This document shows, one piece after another, positions 1 to 10,345 of a stretch of 14,207 nt of DNA. This stretch comes from Pyrenochaeta sp. MPI-SDFR-AT-0127 (taxonomy: Eukaryota; Ascomycota; Dothideomycetes; Pleosporales; Cucurbitariaceae), in contig JAGTJM010000170.1 of assembly GCA_020747015.1 (NCBI GenBank), forward strand, positions 1 to 14,207, written 5' to 3'. The position numbers and the translations under genes were made by a program. The notes under the pieces are model-generated. The model did no database searches, was not told the DNA's origin, and saw only the letters and a program-made list of their open reading frames with translations. Numbering within the stretch: the stretch's first letter is position 1; every line of letters starts with the position of its first letter.

Positions 1-150
1 GGGCTGCAGGCGCTTATAAGTAGGATAGTAGAAGAGACACGGGTATTAGATAAGGCCTAAACTTAGGCTAATAGTAATATATACCCTACGAAGTTACGTA
101 GTCCTAGAGATCCTACGTTATAGGAATAAAGTACTATAGAACTACCTAAG
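1..150. other. Left edge, unassigned AT-rich sequence
   Basis: No gene is visible. The first 40 bases differ from the rest: they hold one TpG (5-6) and two CpA (7-8, 38-39), inside a PstI-like CTGCAG. Almost no other CpA or TpG survives in the window. This stretch may be the edge of the RIP-mutated block or a more recently joined sequence. From about 45 onward the sequence looks like the rest: TA-rich and full of stops. Confidence 0.4.
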
Positions 151-358
151 TATATAGATAAGAATAATATACCCTTATAGTATATTATAATTAACCTTAA
201 GTTATTATTAAATACTACTATTTAATGCTTAGAATAATTTTAATCTCTTATCTATCTCTACTTACTCTAATCTAGAAGCTACTAAGAAAGGACTCCTTAG
301 TAATACTAGCTACTTTATATTATAGCTACTCTACTAAGGACCTAAAGCCCTTTTAATA
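151..358 (+). repeat. Left copy of ~210-bp direct repeat
   Basis: This stretch matches 11258-11470 in the same orientation over almost its whole length. The shared blocks include the start (tatatagataaga), the middle (attataattaaccttaag) and the end (ctactaagga, then ttttaata). The copies differ by scattered substitutions and a few 1-4 base indels. This copy keeps a TpG at 226-227 where the right copy has TpA, a visible RIP difference. Both copies begin and end with TA, as an LTR with TG...CA ends would after RIP, so a solo LTR or LTR fragment is possible. No target-site duplication was found for either a solo LTR or an LTR pair. A MITE or SINE-like repeat is the alternative. Confidence 0.75.
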
Positions 359-567
359 GCCTCTATCTATTATCTTATCCTAGTAAGTAGTTCCTTTTAG
401 CCTCCTAGGCCCTAGAATAGGCTAATCTAGCCTATTCTAGTATAGACTATAGCTAACTATATAGGAATAGCCGCCTTATCCCTTATACTACGTACCTTAC
501 CCTCTATAATAGTACTCTTAGCTCTAATAAGGATCCTTAGACGCCCCTACGTCTAGCTACCTACTAG
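359..567. other. AT-rich spacer, no gene
   Basis: I see no motif here that can be tied to a gene family. It is the sequence immediately after the point where the two direct-repeat copies stop matching. Confidence 0.4.
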
Positions 568-930
568 TATAATAAGAAGACTACTACTACTAAAAATAAG
601 GTAGGTAAGTACCTACTTAAAGCTACTATACTAGAGAAGGTTAAGAAGAGTACTAAGAACCCTAGTACGCCTACTAAGAAGGTATTATAACCTAATATAG
701 GCTAGAATACCCTATACTAATAGGGATAGACTAAATATACTTTTATAGATAACTAGTATTAGAAGAATAAGGCTTAGCGTACTAAGCTAAGTATTAAGAT
801 CTCTAAGCTAGAGTCTAAGTATACCTCTACTCTTTCTAGGTAGAAGGGAGGCCTTACTAAGTATATTAAGGAGCTTAATACTTAGTATAATACTATCCCC
901 TTTAATTAAGAGTTAGTAGCCTCTAATATA
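568..930 (+). pseudogene. Unidentified Lys/Thr-rich coding remnant
   Basis: One plus-strand frame is open for 40 codons (568-687). It continues to about 920 interrupted only by TAG/TAA stops, the type RIP makes from CAG, CAA and TGG. The reading is strongly basic, with runs of Lys and Thr, for example KKTTTTKNK near its start and EKVKKSTKN further on. The rarity of stops compared with nearby frames is the main argument that it once coded. I do not recognise a family. A basic gag or transposase fragment would fit the composition but nothing more specific supports it. It lies about 200 bp after the left direct repeat and on the strand opposite to element 1. Confidence 0.3.
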
Positions 931-1504
931 TATACTCTAGGCTATTATAGGCTATTTAGGCGTAGTTTAGTAAGTATAGTCTATTTTAGGCTCTTTTAAG
1001 TTCTTACTAGTATATTTTAGTAGAACCTAGTTAGTATAGCTATTTTAGGGCTCTATTAGGCTATTCTAGCCTATTCTAGCCTATTTAGTTAGATATTTTA
1101 TAGATTTTCTTTCTCTTTCTCCTTAAGGATAGATATACCCTAGCTCTTATAGCCTTTTTAAAAGGAATAGAATTTACTTACTCTACTAAGACCTTAAGTC
1201 TACTATTTATATATATAACTACTATACTACCTATAGAGGAAGAGGGGTAATTAGCCTAGTCTAGGCTACTTTAGGCTATAGAGGGATAGATATAATATAT
1301 ATAGGTTACCCTAAGCTATAATAGGCTAATCTAGCGCGCCTAGGCCTAGTATAGGGTAGCCTAAGTTATATCTAGTTATCTTAGGCTTATATAGTTAAGG
1401 TATAATATAGGAGGACTATAGTACTATTAAATACTCTAAAACCTTATAGAAAAAGTAGGTAAAGGTTTACTTAGGTTACTCCTACTAATATTTATATCTC
1501 CTTA
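931..1504. other. Repeat-like spacer, possible 3' LTR of element 1
   Basis: There is no coding motif. The stretch is rich in short units such as ctattctagc (tandem near 1070-1090), many aggcta/tagcct motifs, and the perfect 10-bp palindrome ctaggcctag at 1340-1349. Its position just past the candidate polypurine tract of element 1 (minus strand) is where the 3' LTR should be. I could not find a second copy of the sequence next to that tract in the 6.3-7.0 kb region, where the 5' LTR would be expected. The LTR reading therefore rests on position only. Confidence 0.3.
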
Positions 1505-1518
1505 CCCTCCTTTCTTTT
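1505..1518 (-). other. Candidate polypurine tract of element 1
   Basis: Read on the minus strand this is 14 purines in a row (aaaagaaaggaggg), followed by TA, which could be the RIP form of an LTR starting TG. It lies about 110 bp downstream of the chromodomain, the usual place for the plus-strand primer of an LTR element. The plus strand also forms a short hairpin here (cctcc...ggagg). The matching 5' LTR was not found, so the call is tentative. Confidence 0.35.
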
Positions 1519-1559
1519 AGGAGGTTAACCTTAATACTTCTTTAGTTCTATTAGTTTTA

Positions 1560-4500
1560 GGGTATATTTTAGTTATATACTATATCTAGCCTAGAACTAT
1601 TTTAGTATATTAGCTAAGATATTAGGCCCTAGTTTCTAGGAGTTTTCTTCTTAGGGTATCTAGACTATTTAACTAGGTATTCCTACTAGTCCTACTTATT
1701 CTACCTTCTTTAGATAATTTCCTCTACTTTATAGATATTATTACTAAATTCCTATAGAGTATCTATAATTAGAGTTTCTAGTATAGTATCTAACCTTTCT
1801 TATTATATAGCTCTAATAGTAAGGCGTAGAATACTAGGTATATACTTTTTAGGCCTAGTATATCTACTCTAAATATAGATAGCCTAATTTAGGCTAGGAT
1901 ATATCTAGGTCCTAAGTACTTCTAGTCTAGCTTCTTTTTTAGCCTTAATAAGTAAATATACCTATTTAAAACTATAATCTAGTTACCTACTTTAAAGCTT
2001 ATTAGGGCTCTTTTCCTATCTATATATACCTTTTAGTAGGCGTTTATAGTAATAATCTTCTTTCTATATTCTTACTAGAGAGTAATTATAGTTATAGTAA
2101 CTCTTATTCCTAGAGGGGATTCTCCCTCTCTAAGGAGTATACTAGGCTAGTCTACGCTATAGGGGTCTATCCTATAGTAGGCTTAGAAGAGAGTAGTTTA
2201 TATAGTTATATATAGGCTATTATTATACTAAACTCTACTACTATAATCTAGAGTACCTAGTTATCTTATTCTAAACTATAATAGTACTAAAGGTACTACT
2301 CTAGTATTTAGTTCTACCTCTCTATCTACCTATCTATTTATAGATAGTATATAGATATTAGAACTCTTTATAAGTTTAGATAGTACTAGAAGGTATTCTA
2401 GTACTTTACGTTTATTAGGGGCCCCTAATCTAAGATAATCCTCTTAGAAACTCTATATAGGTAGATTATTTCGCGTATCTATACCTAAGCTAGGTTAGTA
2501 CTATTCTAATTACCCCTTACTAGAATATAGTAGGCTATTTTAGTTAGTCTATAGATAACTATAAGTATAATATTATGGACTTAGCTACTATAGTAGCTTA
2601 GTAGAAGTTCTATAATAAAGTCTATTATTACCTCCTACTATACCTAAGTTAGAGGAGGAAGAGGCTTAAGAGGGCTATATAGGTAGTACCTTACTAGTAT
2701 AGCTTCTTATATAGTAGGTATTCCTTATAGTACTCTATTACCTCCTTTCTTATCCCTTCTATATATATTAGTATTAGAGCTTCTCTAATATTCTTCTTAT
2801 ACTAAAATAACCTATAAGGAGTATTTTCCTTTTACTTAGTTATTATAAGTTCCTATAGGTACCTAGGTATCTTATTAGGCTCTTTTAGGCCTTTCTAGGC
2901 CTTTTTAGGCTCTAACTTACTAGAGGAACTCTCTAAGTCCTCCTCTATAATCTCTTACTCCTCTATATTCTATAGTTCCTAATTTTACTTCTTATTAGCC
3001 TATTAGAACTTATAGAGTACCTTTATAATAAGTATTAGGCTTCTATCCTATTAGTTAACTATATTAAGATAGTAAATACTAAGAACTTATCCTAGCCCTT
3101 CTTTATTAGGAGGTCCCTTAGGGGCTATATAAAAGCCTTATTATATTTCTATAAGAGTTTCTATACCTTAGCTATATAGTTAGGCCTTTATAAGGGCCTA
3201 TCTACTAGGTTACTAGCCCTAGGCTAATAGTTTAGAGTAAAATTATACTTAGTAAGGGTAAGATATAACTAGACTTACCTATAGCTTAGGATCTTAGTTT
3301 CTATAAACTATTTAAGATTCTAGTAGTCTATTAGGATTTTAAATAGGACGCTATCTAGGTAATAGTACTAATACTCTAAGCTCTTAACTATTATAAGTAG
3401 TTCTTAGTTATAAGTATTATAGTTATACTCTACTTAGATAAACTTATATAAATAGAAGTTAATTAGTCTCTATTAAGATATTCTAGCCCCTCTAGGACTA
3501 ATTAGCTTAGGATCCCTAAGATTATACCTCCTAAGGCGTTAACTTCTACCCTTATCTTTCTACCTCTTTTAAAATAGGTAAGGATTAGAACTTTTAGAAA
3601 TATATCCTTTAGTTCCTAGAAGGATCTTATATCTTCCTAGCCTATATCTAGGCGCTAGCTCTCCTCTCTTTATATTATAAGGCCGCCTCTAGCTACTCTT
3701 AGCCCCTTTTAGGTTAGTTTAGTTAAAGATAGAATAATTTTAGAGAATCTAGTAATAAAGTAGTAGTAGTAATTTATAAAGCCTATAAATACCCTAATAT
3801 TATATACTATACGTAGTTATAGCTAGTTATAAATTATAGTAACCCTTTCTAGGTTAATACTAACCCCTTTAGGTATAATAATATATCCTAGGTATTCTAT
3901 ATATTAGGTATACTACTTATACTTATCTAGGTAGATATATAGCCTAGATTAATATAACCTCTATAATACCTCCTTTATATATACTTTATACTTCTCTTTA
4001 GTATTAGAGAAGATTAGGATATTATCTAGGTAGATAATATAGGATATATCTATAAGTTCTATTAATATCTAGTTAATATAGGCTTAAAATTAAGCTAGTA
4101 TATTTATTAAGCTAAATAGTATTACTATATACTTAAAATAGCTATACTACGTATAGAAAGTAGTTTTCTACTTATCCCCTTCTATAATATAGATCCTATA
4201 GTATATATCCCTTATATTAAGCTTTATAAAATACTTAGCTTAGGTAAGGTACTCTAAGAATTCTATAATTAAGGGTAAAAGATACTAGTTCTTTACTATT
4301 ATCTTATTAAGGCCTTAATAATCTATATATAGCCTAAGGCTACTATCCTTCTTCTTTAAGAAGAGGATAGGAGCCTTAGCTAAGGACTTTAAATACCTAA
4401 TCTACCCTCTAGCTATATACTTAGCTAGGTACTTCTATAATATCTCTAACTTAGTACTTAAGAGGTTATAGAGTAGCTAGTAAGGAGAGATACCCTCTAG

Positions 4501-5200
4501 TATTAAGGTAATAGCTAGATTATATTAGCTATACTTAGTAAGAGTCTTTAAGTCCTCTTCTAAGCCTATATCTATAAACTTAGTATACTATAGGAGTAGA
4601 GGGCCTAGTTTAGGTTCCTCTATCCTACTATAGCCTATAAAGTTAATAAGGTACGCGTATACGTCTATAGTTAGATTATATATACTTTTCTTAAACTAAT
4701 CTATATCTTCTATAGCTATCTTCTTAAACCCTATTATACTATAGGCCTTAGTTCCCTAGAATAATATATACTAAATTAGGTAGTTTATCTTTAGGTTAGA
4801 TTAGTCTATCTATAGTAGCCCTAGGTATATTTAGTACTATATAAGGTCTACTACTATAAAAGGAATATTCTAGGTTTCTATATATCTACGTATATTAGTA
4901 ATAGTTATATCTACTATAGTAGTACTATATACTATTAGTTTTCTCCTATCTACCCCTTCTACTAATAGCTTTAGGAGAGAGTTAATATAGAGGTTTTATT
5001 CCTTTACTAGTACTACTAATAATAGGTTTAATTAGGAACTCCTATTAATTATAGCCTTAATAGGCTTAGAGGATTATACTATTACTCTAATAGTAAGAAG
5101 AGGTACTTACTTTAGGTATATAGCCTCCTAAAGTATACTAAGGTCCTTATTCTCTAAGGAGAGATTTATATAGATAGTAAGGTAGGACTTTAACTCTTCT
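1560..5200 (-). pseudogene. pol: Element 1 pol remnant (PR-RT-RH-IN-chromodomain)
   Basis: RT: 4374-4360 reads APILF, followed by LKKKDSSLRLYIDY, a stop, then GLNKI, the Ty3/Gypsy RT block usually APILFVKKKDGSLR..VDYRGLNKI. The catalytic box reads YLDNILI at 4032-4012, with the second Asp changed to Asn. RNase H: around 3403 the reading ELLIIVKSLEY and then NLK-stop-FIETKILSYR match the E-LLAIV and NLKWFxxTKxLSxRQ blocks. Integrase: IIDFIIEL at about 2628-2605, then LD-stop-GPLINVKY, then IDR-stop-IER. The triad codons are D 2622-2620, D 2430-2428 and E 2322-2320, with exactly 35 residues between the last two, as in DD35E integrases. Chromodomain: KVEEI at 1730-1716, YLVK-stop at 1679-1665 (originally YLVKW). 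A protease is suggested at 5058-5020 (KAIIN where K-A-L-I-D is usual) but is weak. RT and integrase share a frame; RNase H and chromodomain are displaced. Many stops replace Gln, Trp and Arg. It is dead beyond doubt. Confidence 0.9.
1625..1735 (-). other. Chromodomain of element 1
   Basis: The minus strand reads KVEEII, then about 17 residues on EYLVK-stop-SRYPKKKTPRN-stop, aligning with the chromodomain pattern (Y)xVExIl...eYLVKWkGYpxxxnTWEP. Both Trp positions are stops, as expected when TGG becomes TAG or TAA. In chromoviruses this domain at the C-terminus of integrase directs insertion to heterochromatin by binding methylated histone H3. That fits the location of this copy among other dead elements. 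Confidence 0.85.
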
Positions 5201-5209
5201 ACCTCTTCT

Positions 5210-6450
5210 CTTTTCCCTTCTTAGTATCTTAGGTACCTAGCTTTTCCTTTAGGGGATTAAGGTAGTTTAGCCTAATATAACTAGCTTCTTTATACCTAAA
5301 GTAGGCTATAAAGTATCTACTAATCTTAGTACTACCCTATTTATACTAATATATACTATTCTAGTCTATATTAGGCCTCTTAGTAGCTTTTAGGGGGTCC
5401 GCTAGCCCTCTAGACTTATTTATCTACTTTTTAGGTAGTTTTAAGTCCTTTCTAGCTAGAGGGTCTTTTACCTACTTAGTATAAGTCCTCTACTAGAAGA
5501 TTATATTTATATATTCCTCTACTAGAGGTACTATATTATAATAATCTACTAGGAGGAGAAAGAGGTCTTTTTAGATATTATCCTATAAAGTAGTAATAAA
5601 CTCTAATACTATTAGCTCTAGAGACTATATTATTCCTAGCTCCTCCTAGAATAGCCTTATATAATCTAATAAATCTATTAGAAACTAATCCTAGCGTTAA
5701 CGTATATATTTTAGTATATTATATACTTATTACTTCTACTCTAAGGGTATCCCTAAGGCGTTAAGTATTACTATTAATAGAGTAGGCTATATAGGCTCCT
5801 AGTTTACTAAGCTTAACTCTTCTATAATATAATAGGCTTTCTATAGTATTTTTAGTAGTTCTAAGATATATATTAAGCTAAAGTTAACCTTCTACTATTC
5901 TTAGATAAAGTTTAGTAGAGATCTTAGAAAGAATAACTTATAATTATACTCCTATTAGTTATACTCTATATATTTCTTCTTTATATATACCTATAGGGGC
6001 TCTAGGTAAAATAGACCTACTAATAGAGTAGTAGGTAGTATTATTACTACTATTAGTATACTTATAATAGCTAAGACTACTATTATATTACCTACCTTAT
6101 ATTATACCTAGATACTCCTTAAGTATTCTAGCTCTTACTACTTATAGGCTTTACTAAGCTATTTATATAAGGCTACTAGCTCTTTATCTATTTTAGACCC
6201 CCTAGACTAATCTAGCCTAGAGTAGGCTATTATCTCTTAGGAGGCGTATAGGCGACTCTATTAGGTATCTACTTAATCTTATTATCTTCTCTTTAGGTTA
6301 ATAATCCTATTAGCCCTCTAGCTTCTTATAATAGAGTATTTAGGGCCTAGGTAGTTCTAGTATACTCTATTAGTATAGGGGCCTATAGGTCCTAGGCTTC
6401 TAGAGTAGGTATACGCCTAGAATAACCTAATTAGGTACTTATCTTAATTA
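5210..6450 (-). pseudogene. gag: Element 1 gag remnant with converted zinc knuckle
   Basis: The nucleocapsid zinc knuckle is readable at 5303-5262 on the minus strand: YFRYKEASYIRLNY. With C or H restored at the four Tyr positions the spacing is exactly C-x2-C-x4-H-x4-C, the gag CCHC knuckle that binds the RNA genome. All three Cys and the His have become Tyr, the result of TGY to TAY and CAY to TAY. The matrix/capsid part, about 5310-6450, is placed by position only; I see no recognisable motif in it and its start is not defined. The knuckle frame is shifted by one base relative to RT. Confidence 0.6.
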
Positions 6451-6574
6451 TAATCGCTATAGTAAGGAGTAATTTAAATATTAGAACCTTAGTATACTTA
6501 TAAGGGATAATATAATTATTATTAGAAGGAATAGATATATTAGAGTAAGAGTTAGATAAATTACTATCTTACCT
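6451..6574. other. Spacer upstream of element 1
   Basis: AT-rich, no coding motif. A 5' LTR and primer binding site of element 1 are expected near here, but no sequence similar to 950-1504 was found. Confidence 0.3.
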
Positions 6575-6615
6575 CTAGGGGAGCGGCCGCTCTACTTATA
6601 GGGGGTGCCCCCTAG
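6575..6615. repeat. GC-rich nested inverted repeat between elements 1 and 2
   Basis: Outer arms ctagggg (6575-6581) and cccctag (6609-6615) are perfect complements. Inside are a 12-bp perfect palindrome gagcggccgctc (6581-6592, a NotI site) and a near-palindrome agggggtgccccct (6600-6613) with 6-bp arms around TG. This is the most GC-rich spot in the window and holds one of the few surviving TpG (6606-6607). It lies where coding switches from the minus strand (element 1) to the plus strand (element 2). It could be a transposon terminus or an LTR core; its nature is not decided by the sequence. Confidence 0.7.
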
Positions 6616-7079
6616 CCTAAATTAGCCTAAGGGATCGTACCTTAACGTAGTTCCTAATAACTATTATAATTACTATTATAAGGCTAAAGTTAGTATAAAT
6701 AGATTCCTATAGCTAAGAGGAATATATAAATAGAGCTAGTATAACTACTAGAGGAATATATATATAAGCTACCTATAGGATAAATACTATATAAACTACT
6801 TCTCTAGATATAATATAGAAAGTTAGATAGAATAAAATATTATTATTAATAAGAAATATACTAATAATCTATAGTAAACGTATATAAACTATAAGTATAA
6901 ATAATATATTTAGAATAAACTTAATAATAGATTTAATAAGTACTCTTTTTTAGAAAGAAACTAGAAACTAAACCTTCTAATAAGTAGGATACTAGAATTA
7001 GATAAGAGAACTAATTCATCCTAAGAATTTAGTAATATAATACTATTAGAATAATAGGAGAAGAGCTACTCTAAATAAA
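6616..7079. other. Leader of element 2, no recognisable gag
   Basis: A full Ty3/Gypsy element needs about 1 kb or more of gag plus an LTR upstream of protease. Only 460 bases separate the inverted repeat from the protease remnant. I could not find a C-x2-C-x4-H-x4-C pattern here, even allowing Tyr for Cys and His. A CpA survives at 7017-7018, in a possible His codon. The stretch is most simply a truncated 5' part of element 2, or sequence unrelated to it. Confidence 0.35.
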
Positions 7080-10000
7080 AGTAAAGCTTAGAAATATTAA
7101 TATATAGGCTCTAATTAATTTAGGATTATAGGGAAACTATATTTTAGGAATAGCTATATTAAAAGTAGGGCTATAACCTATTCTAAAAAGAAACCTTATT
7201 ATATTACTATAGCTAATAACTTAAATAGAGGATTTATTAAGTACGAAGTACTTAAGGAAATTAATATTATATTTAGATAAAATAGTAAGGTAAGACTAGA
7301 TATTTTTAGCTTAGCTACCTATAATATTATATTAGGGCTACCTTAGCTAAGAGATTATAACCTACGTATAGACTAGAAAAACTAGAAGATCTTAATAGGG
7401 CATAAGAATAATATATATATACCTAAAAAACCTATATAGTAGTAGAATACCCTAGTAGATAAGAAGATAATAATAAATATTAGAACTTTAGTTAAGAGTA
7501 TATCTATAGGAGTACTAACTAATAAGCTAAACTAACTACTAGTAAAAAAGATTAGAAGGTAGAGAATAATAGAGAAGCGTATTACTCTAAAGATCTTATA
7601 AGAATATATAGAATATATAGGGATATTTATAGAAAAAGTAGAATTAGGAGTACTACTAAAATATTAACTATAGGATTATAAAATTAAACTAGAAGATAGT
7701 AAACGCCTAGGGTTTATACTAATATATAAACTAACTAAGAAAGAATTAGTAATACTAAAAAAGTATATTAAGGAAATATTAGTAAAAGAATTTATCTAAA
7801 AATCTAAGTCTTTAGTAGGATACTCTATCCTATTTATACTAAAGAAAGATAGTAGATTAAGACCCTATATAGATTATTATAAACTTAATAATATAACTAA
7901 AAAGAACTACTACCTACTACCTAATATCTAAGAGCTTAGAGATAGGCTTATAGAAGCTAAGATATTTATAGTACTAGATTTAAGGAGTACGTATAACCTA
8001 ATTAGGATAAAAAAAGGCGAAGAATAGAAAACTACCTTTAGAATAAGATATAGATACTATAAGTACCTAATTATACCGTTTAGATTAATAAATATACTAG
8101 TAATATATTAAGAACTAGTTAAAACTATACTAAATAACTATCTATATAAATACGCTATAGTATACCTAGATAATATATTAGTATACTCTAATAATATAAC
8201 TAAATATAAGGAATATATTAAAGAAGTCCTTAAGATATTATAAGTATATAGGCTAGAATTAAAACCTAAGAAATATAAATTCTATAAAGAAGAAGTTAAA
8301 TTCTTAGAATATATAGTTAGAGTTAATTAAGTTAGAATTAGTAATATAAAAATATAAACTATAAGAGACTAGGGAAAACTAAAAAAGATAAGGATATATA
8401 ATCCTTTTTAGAATTTATAAATTTTAACTAATAATTTATTAAAGATTTTTTAAAGATTATAATACTATTAATATAACTTATAAAGAAGGAAGAACTATAG
8501 GAATAGAGAAAAGAATAAGAAAAAGCCTTTAAGACGCTTAAAGAAGTATATATTAAGGAACCTATACTAATAGTATTTACTAGTAGAAAACCCCTTTAAA
8601 TAGAAATAGACGCCTTAGATTTAGTAATAGGAGTAGTAATACTCTAAGAGAAAGATAGAAAATAGTACCTAATAGCCTACTACTTAAGGAAGTTCTTATA
8701 AGTAGAAGAATACTATAATATATATAATAAAGAACTACTAGCTATTATAAATATACTAGAATATTAGTAATATATACTAAAGGATATTTAGAGCTTACTA
8801 TCTTTATAGACTATAAAAACCTAACGTACTTTATAATAATAAAATAGCTAAATAGGAGATAAGTATAATAGTCTAAACTCCTAGGATAGTATAAATTTAG
8901 GATTATATATATACTAGGAAAGAGAATAGTAGAGTAGATATACTTAGCTAAAGATATAATATAATAGGAAAGAAAACTAAGGTTTATATAATAATCCTAT
9001 AGTAAAACTAAGATAGATTATTAGGACTATTATAAGACTATAATATAATTATAAAAATTAGACCTAAGATTCCGTAGGAACTTAAGAAAATAATTATTTA
9101 CTAATATTATAATAACCTAGTATATCGTTATTAAGGTATAGTAAGAACTATTAAACTTATTTAAAGGAACTACTACTTTCTAAATATAAAGAAGAAAGTT
9201 AAAAATTATATTAAGAAATATATAAGTTATTAGAAGAATAAATATATAATATACGTACTATATAAAGAATTATAACTAATAGAACTACCTAATAAACTAT
9301 AGGAAGATATTATAATAGACTTTATTATAGACTTACTAGAGTCTATAGATAAAGTAACTAGATATAAGTATAATAGAATCCTTAATATAGTTTATAGATT
9401 TAGGAAGAACTTTACTATATAATAACTTATAGTAATAATTAAGGATTAGATATTTAGGTACTATAGAATACTATAATTAATTATAAGTAATAGAGATAAG
9501 CTATTTATATCTAACTTCTAGGAAACGTTTATAGCGTAACTAGGGATTAAGAGAAAACTATCTACTACCTACTACCTAGAGACTAATAGATAAATAGAGT
9601 AAATAAATAGGATACTTAAATAATAATTAAGGATATATTATAATTATATATAAAATAATTAGGTATTACTACTACCTATAGTATAAATTACTTATAATAA
9701 TAAAAAATTAGAAATAATAGGTATAATACTATTTTATATATACTATAGGAAGTACTCTAATCTCTTTAAAAGAAATTTCCTAATACTAAGCTAAAGTAGC
9801 TTTAAAGAATATCTAGGAAATAAAGGATATATACTAGAGAATAAAAGAAAATATAGAAAAAATATAGTACTAATAAATTAAATATATTAATAAGAAAGAA
9901 AAATAGCGCCTTAGCTAAAAAAGAGAGATAAAGTATATTTACTTATAAAAAACCTTTAAATAAAATAACCTAATAAAGGACTAGACTATATTAAAGTTAG

Positions 10001-10345
10001 ACTATTTTTAATTAAGGAATAAAAAGGACTAGTAAATTATATACTTAATCTACTAAATAATATAAAGATTAAACCTATATTCTATATAAAACTATTAGAA
10101 CTAGTAGACCCTATAATACTATTATAAATAATATTTTACTATAAACCTAAAGAAGAGACTAAGTTTAAAGTAGAATAAATAGTAGACTACTATATTAAAG
10201 GACTTAATATATATAATATAATATACCTAGTTAAGTAGAAGAGATACCTAGATTTTAGAGAATATATAGGAACTATAAAAGAACTTATAGAACTATAATA
10301 TAAAGATAAAGGTATACTAGAAACCTATCTACTAAAGGATAAATA
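7080..10345 (+). pseudogene. pol: Element 2 pol remnant (PR-RT-RH-IN-chromodomain)
   Basis: Protease: ALINLGL-stop-GNYI from 7108, the usual ALIDSGATGNYI with catalytic Asp now Asn; the far end reads NIILGLP-stop-LRDYN from 7323 (usually ILGLPWL). RT: GYSILFILKKDSRLRPYIDY from 7818, YKLNNIT following, and YLDNILVYS at 8163 (YLDD changed to YLDN). RNase H: SFLEFINF at 8402, IEIDALDLVIGVVIL with its first Asp intact at 8609-8611, KELLAII further on, and a YILGK segment near 8905. Integrase: a zinc-binding KYISY where KCxxC is usual, IIIDFIIDL with Asp 9318-9320, ISNRDKLFISNF at 9483 with the second catalytic Asp changed to Asn (9489-9491), LGIKRKLSTTYY, and the Glu at 9597-9599, again exactly 35 residues on. 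Four one-base frame slips, all consistent with deletions, interrupt it besides the RIP stops. Confidence 0.92.
10170..10300 (+). other. Chromodomain of element 2
   Basis: From 10170 the frame reads VE-stop-IVDYYIKGLN and then YLVK-stop-KRYLDFREY at 10224. This aligns with VEeIldhrxxx...YLVKWkGYpdsenTWEP; the first Trp is a stop. It is in frame with the integrase upstream and ends the recognisable pol. As in element 1, it would have guided insertion into heterochromatin. Confidence 0.85.

Larger units (their letters stand above)
1500..6450 (-). mobile_element. Element 1: Ty3/Gypsy chromovirus, RIP-degraded
   Basis: On the minus strand the domains appear in order from high to low coordinate: gag zinc knuckle (5262-5303), candidate protease (about 5020-5058), reverse transcriptase (about 4375-3990), RNase H (about 3450-3200), integrase (about 3050-2270) and chromodomain (about 1735-1625). 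This order, with integrase after RT/RNase H and a terminal chromodomain, defines a Ty3/Gypsy chromovirus. The coding span of about 4.9 kb is normal for the group. Domains lie in different frames, so indels accompany the many RIP stops. The outer boundaries are approximate because no pair of LTRs was found. Confidence 0.88.

Noticed and set aside
6581..6592. NotI site as a cloning vector or linker artefact
   Set aside because: It is embedded in a larger inverted repeat and flanked on both sides by continuous RIP-mutated sequence, so a natural origin is simpler.
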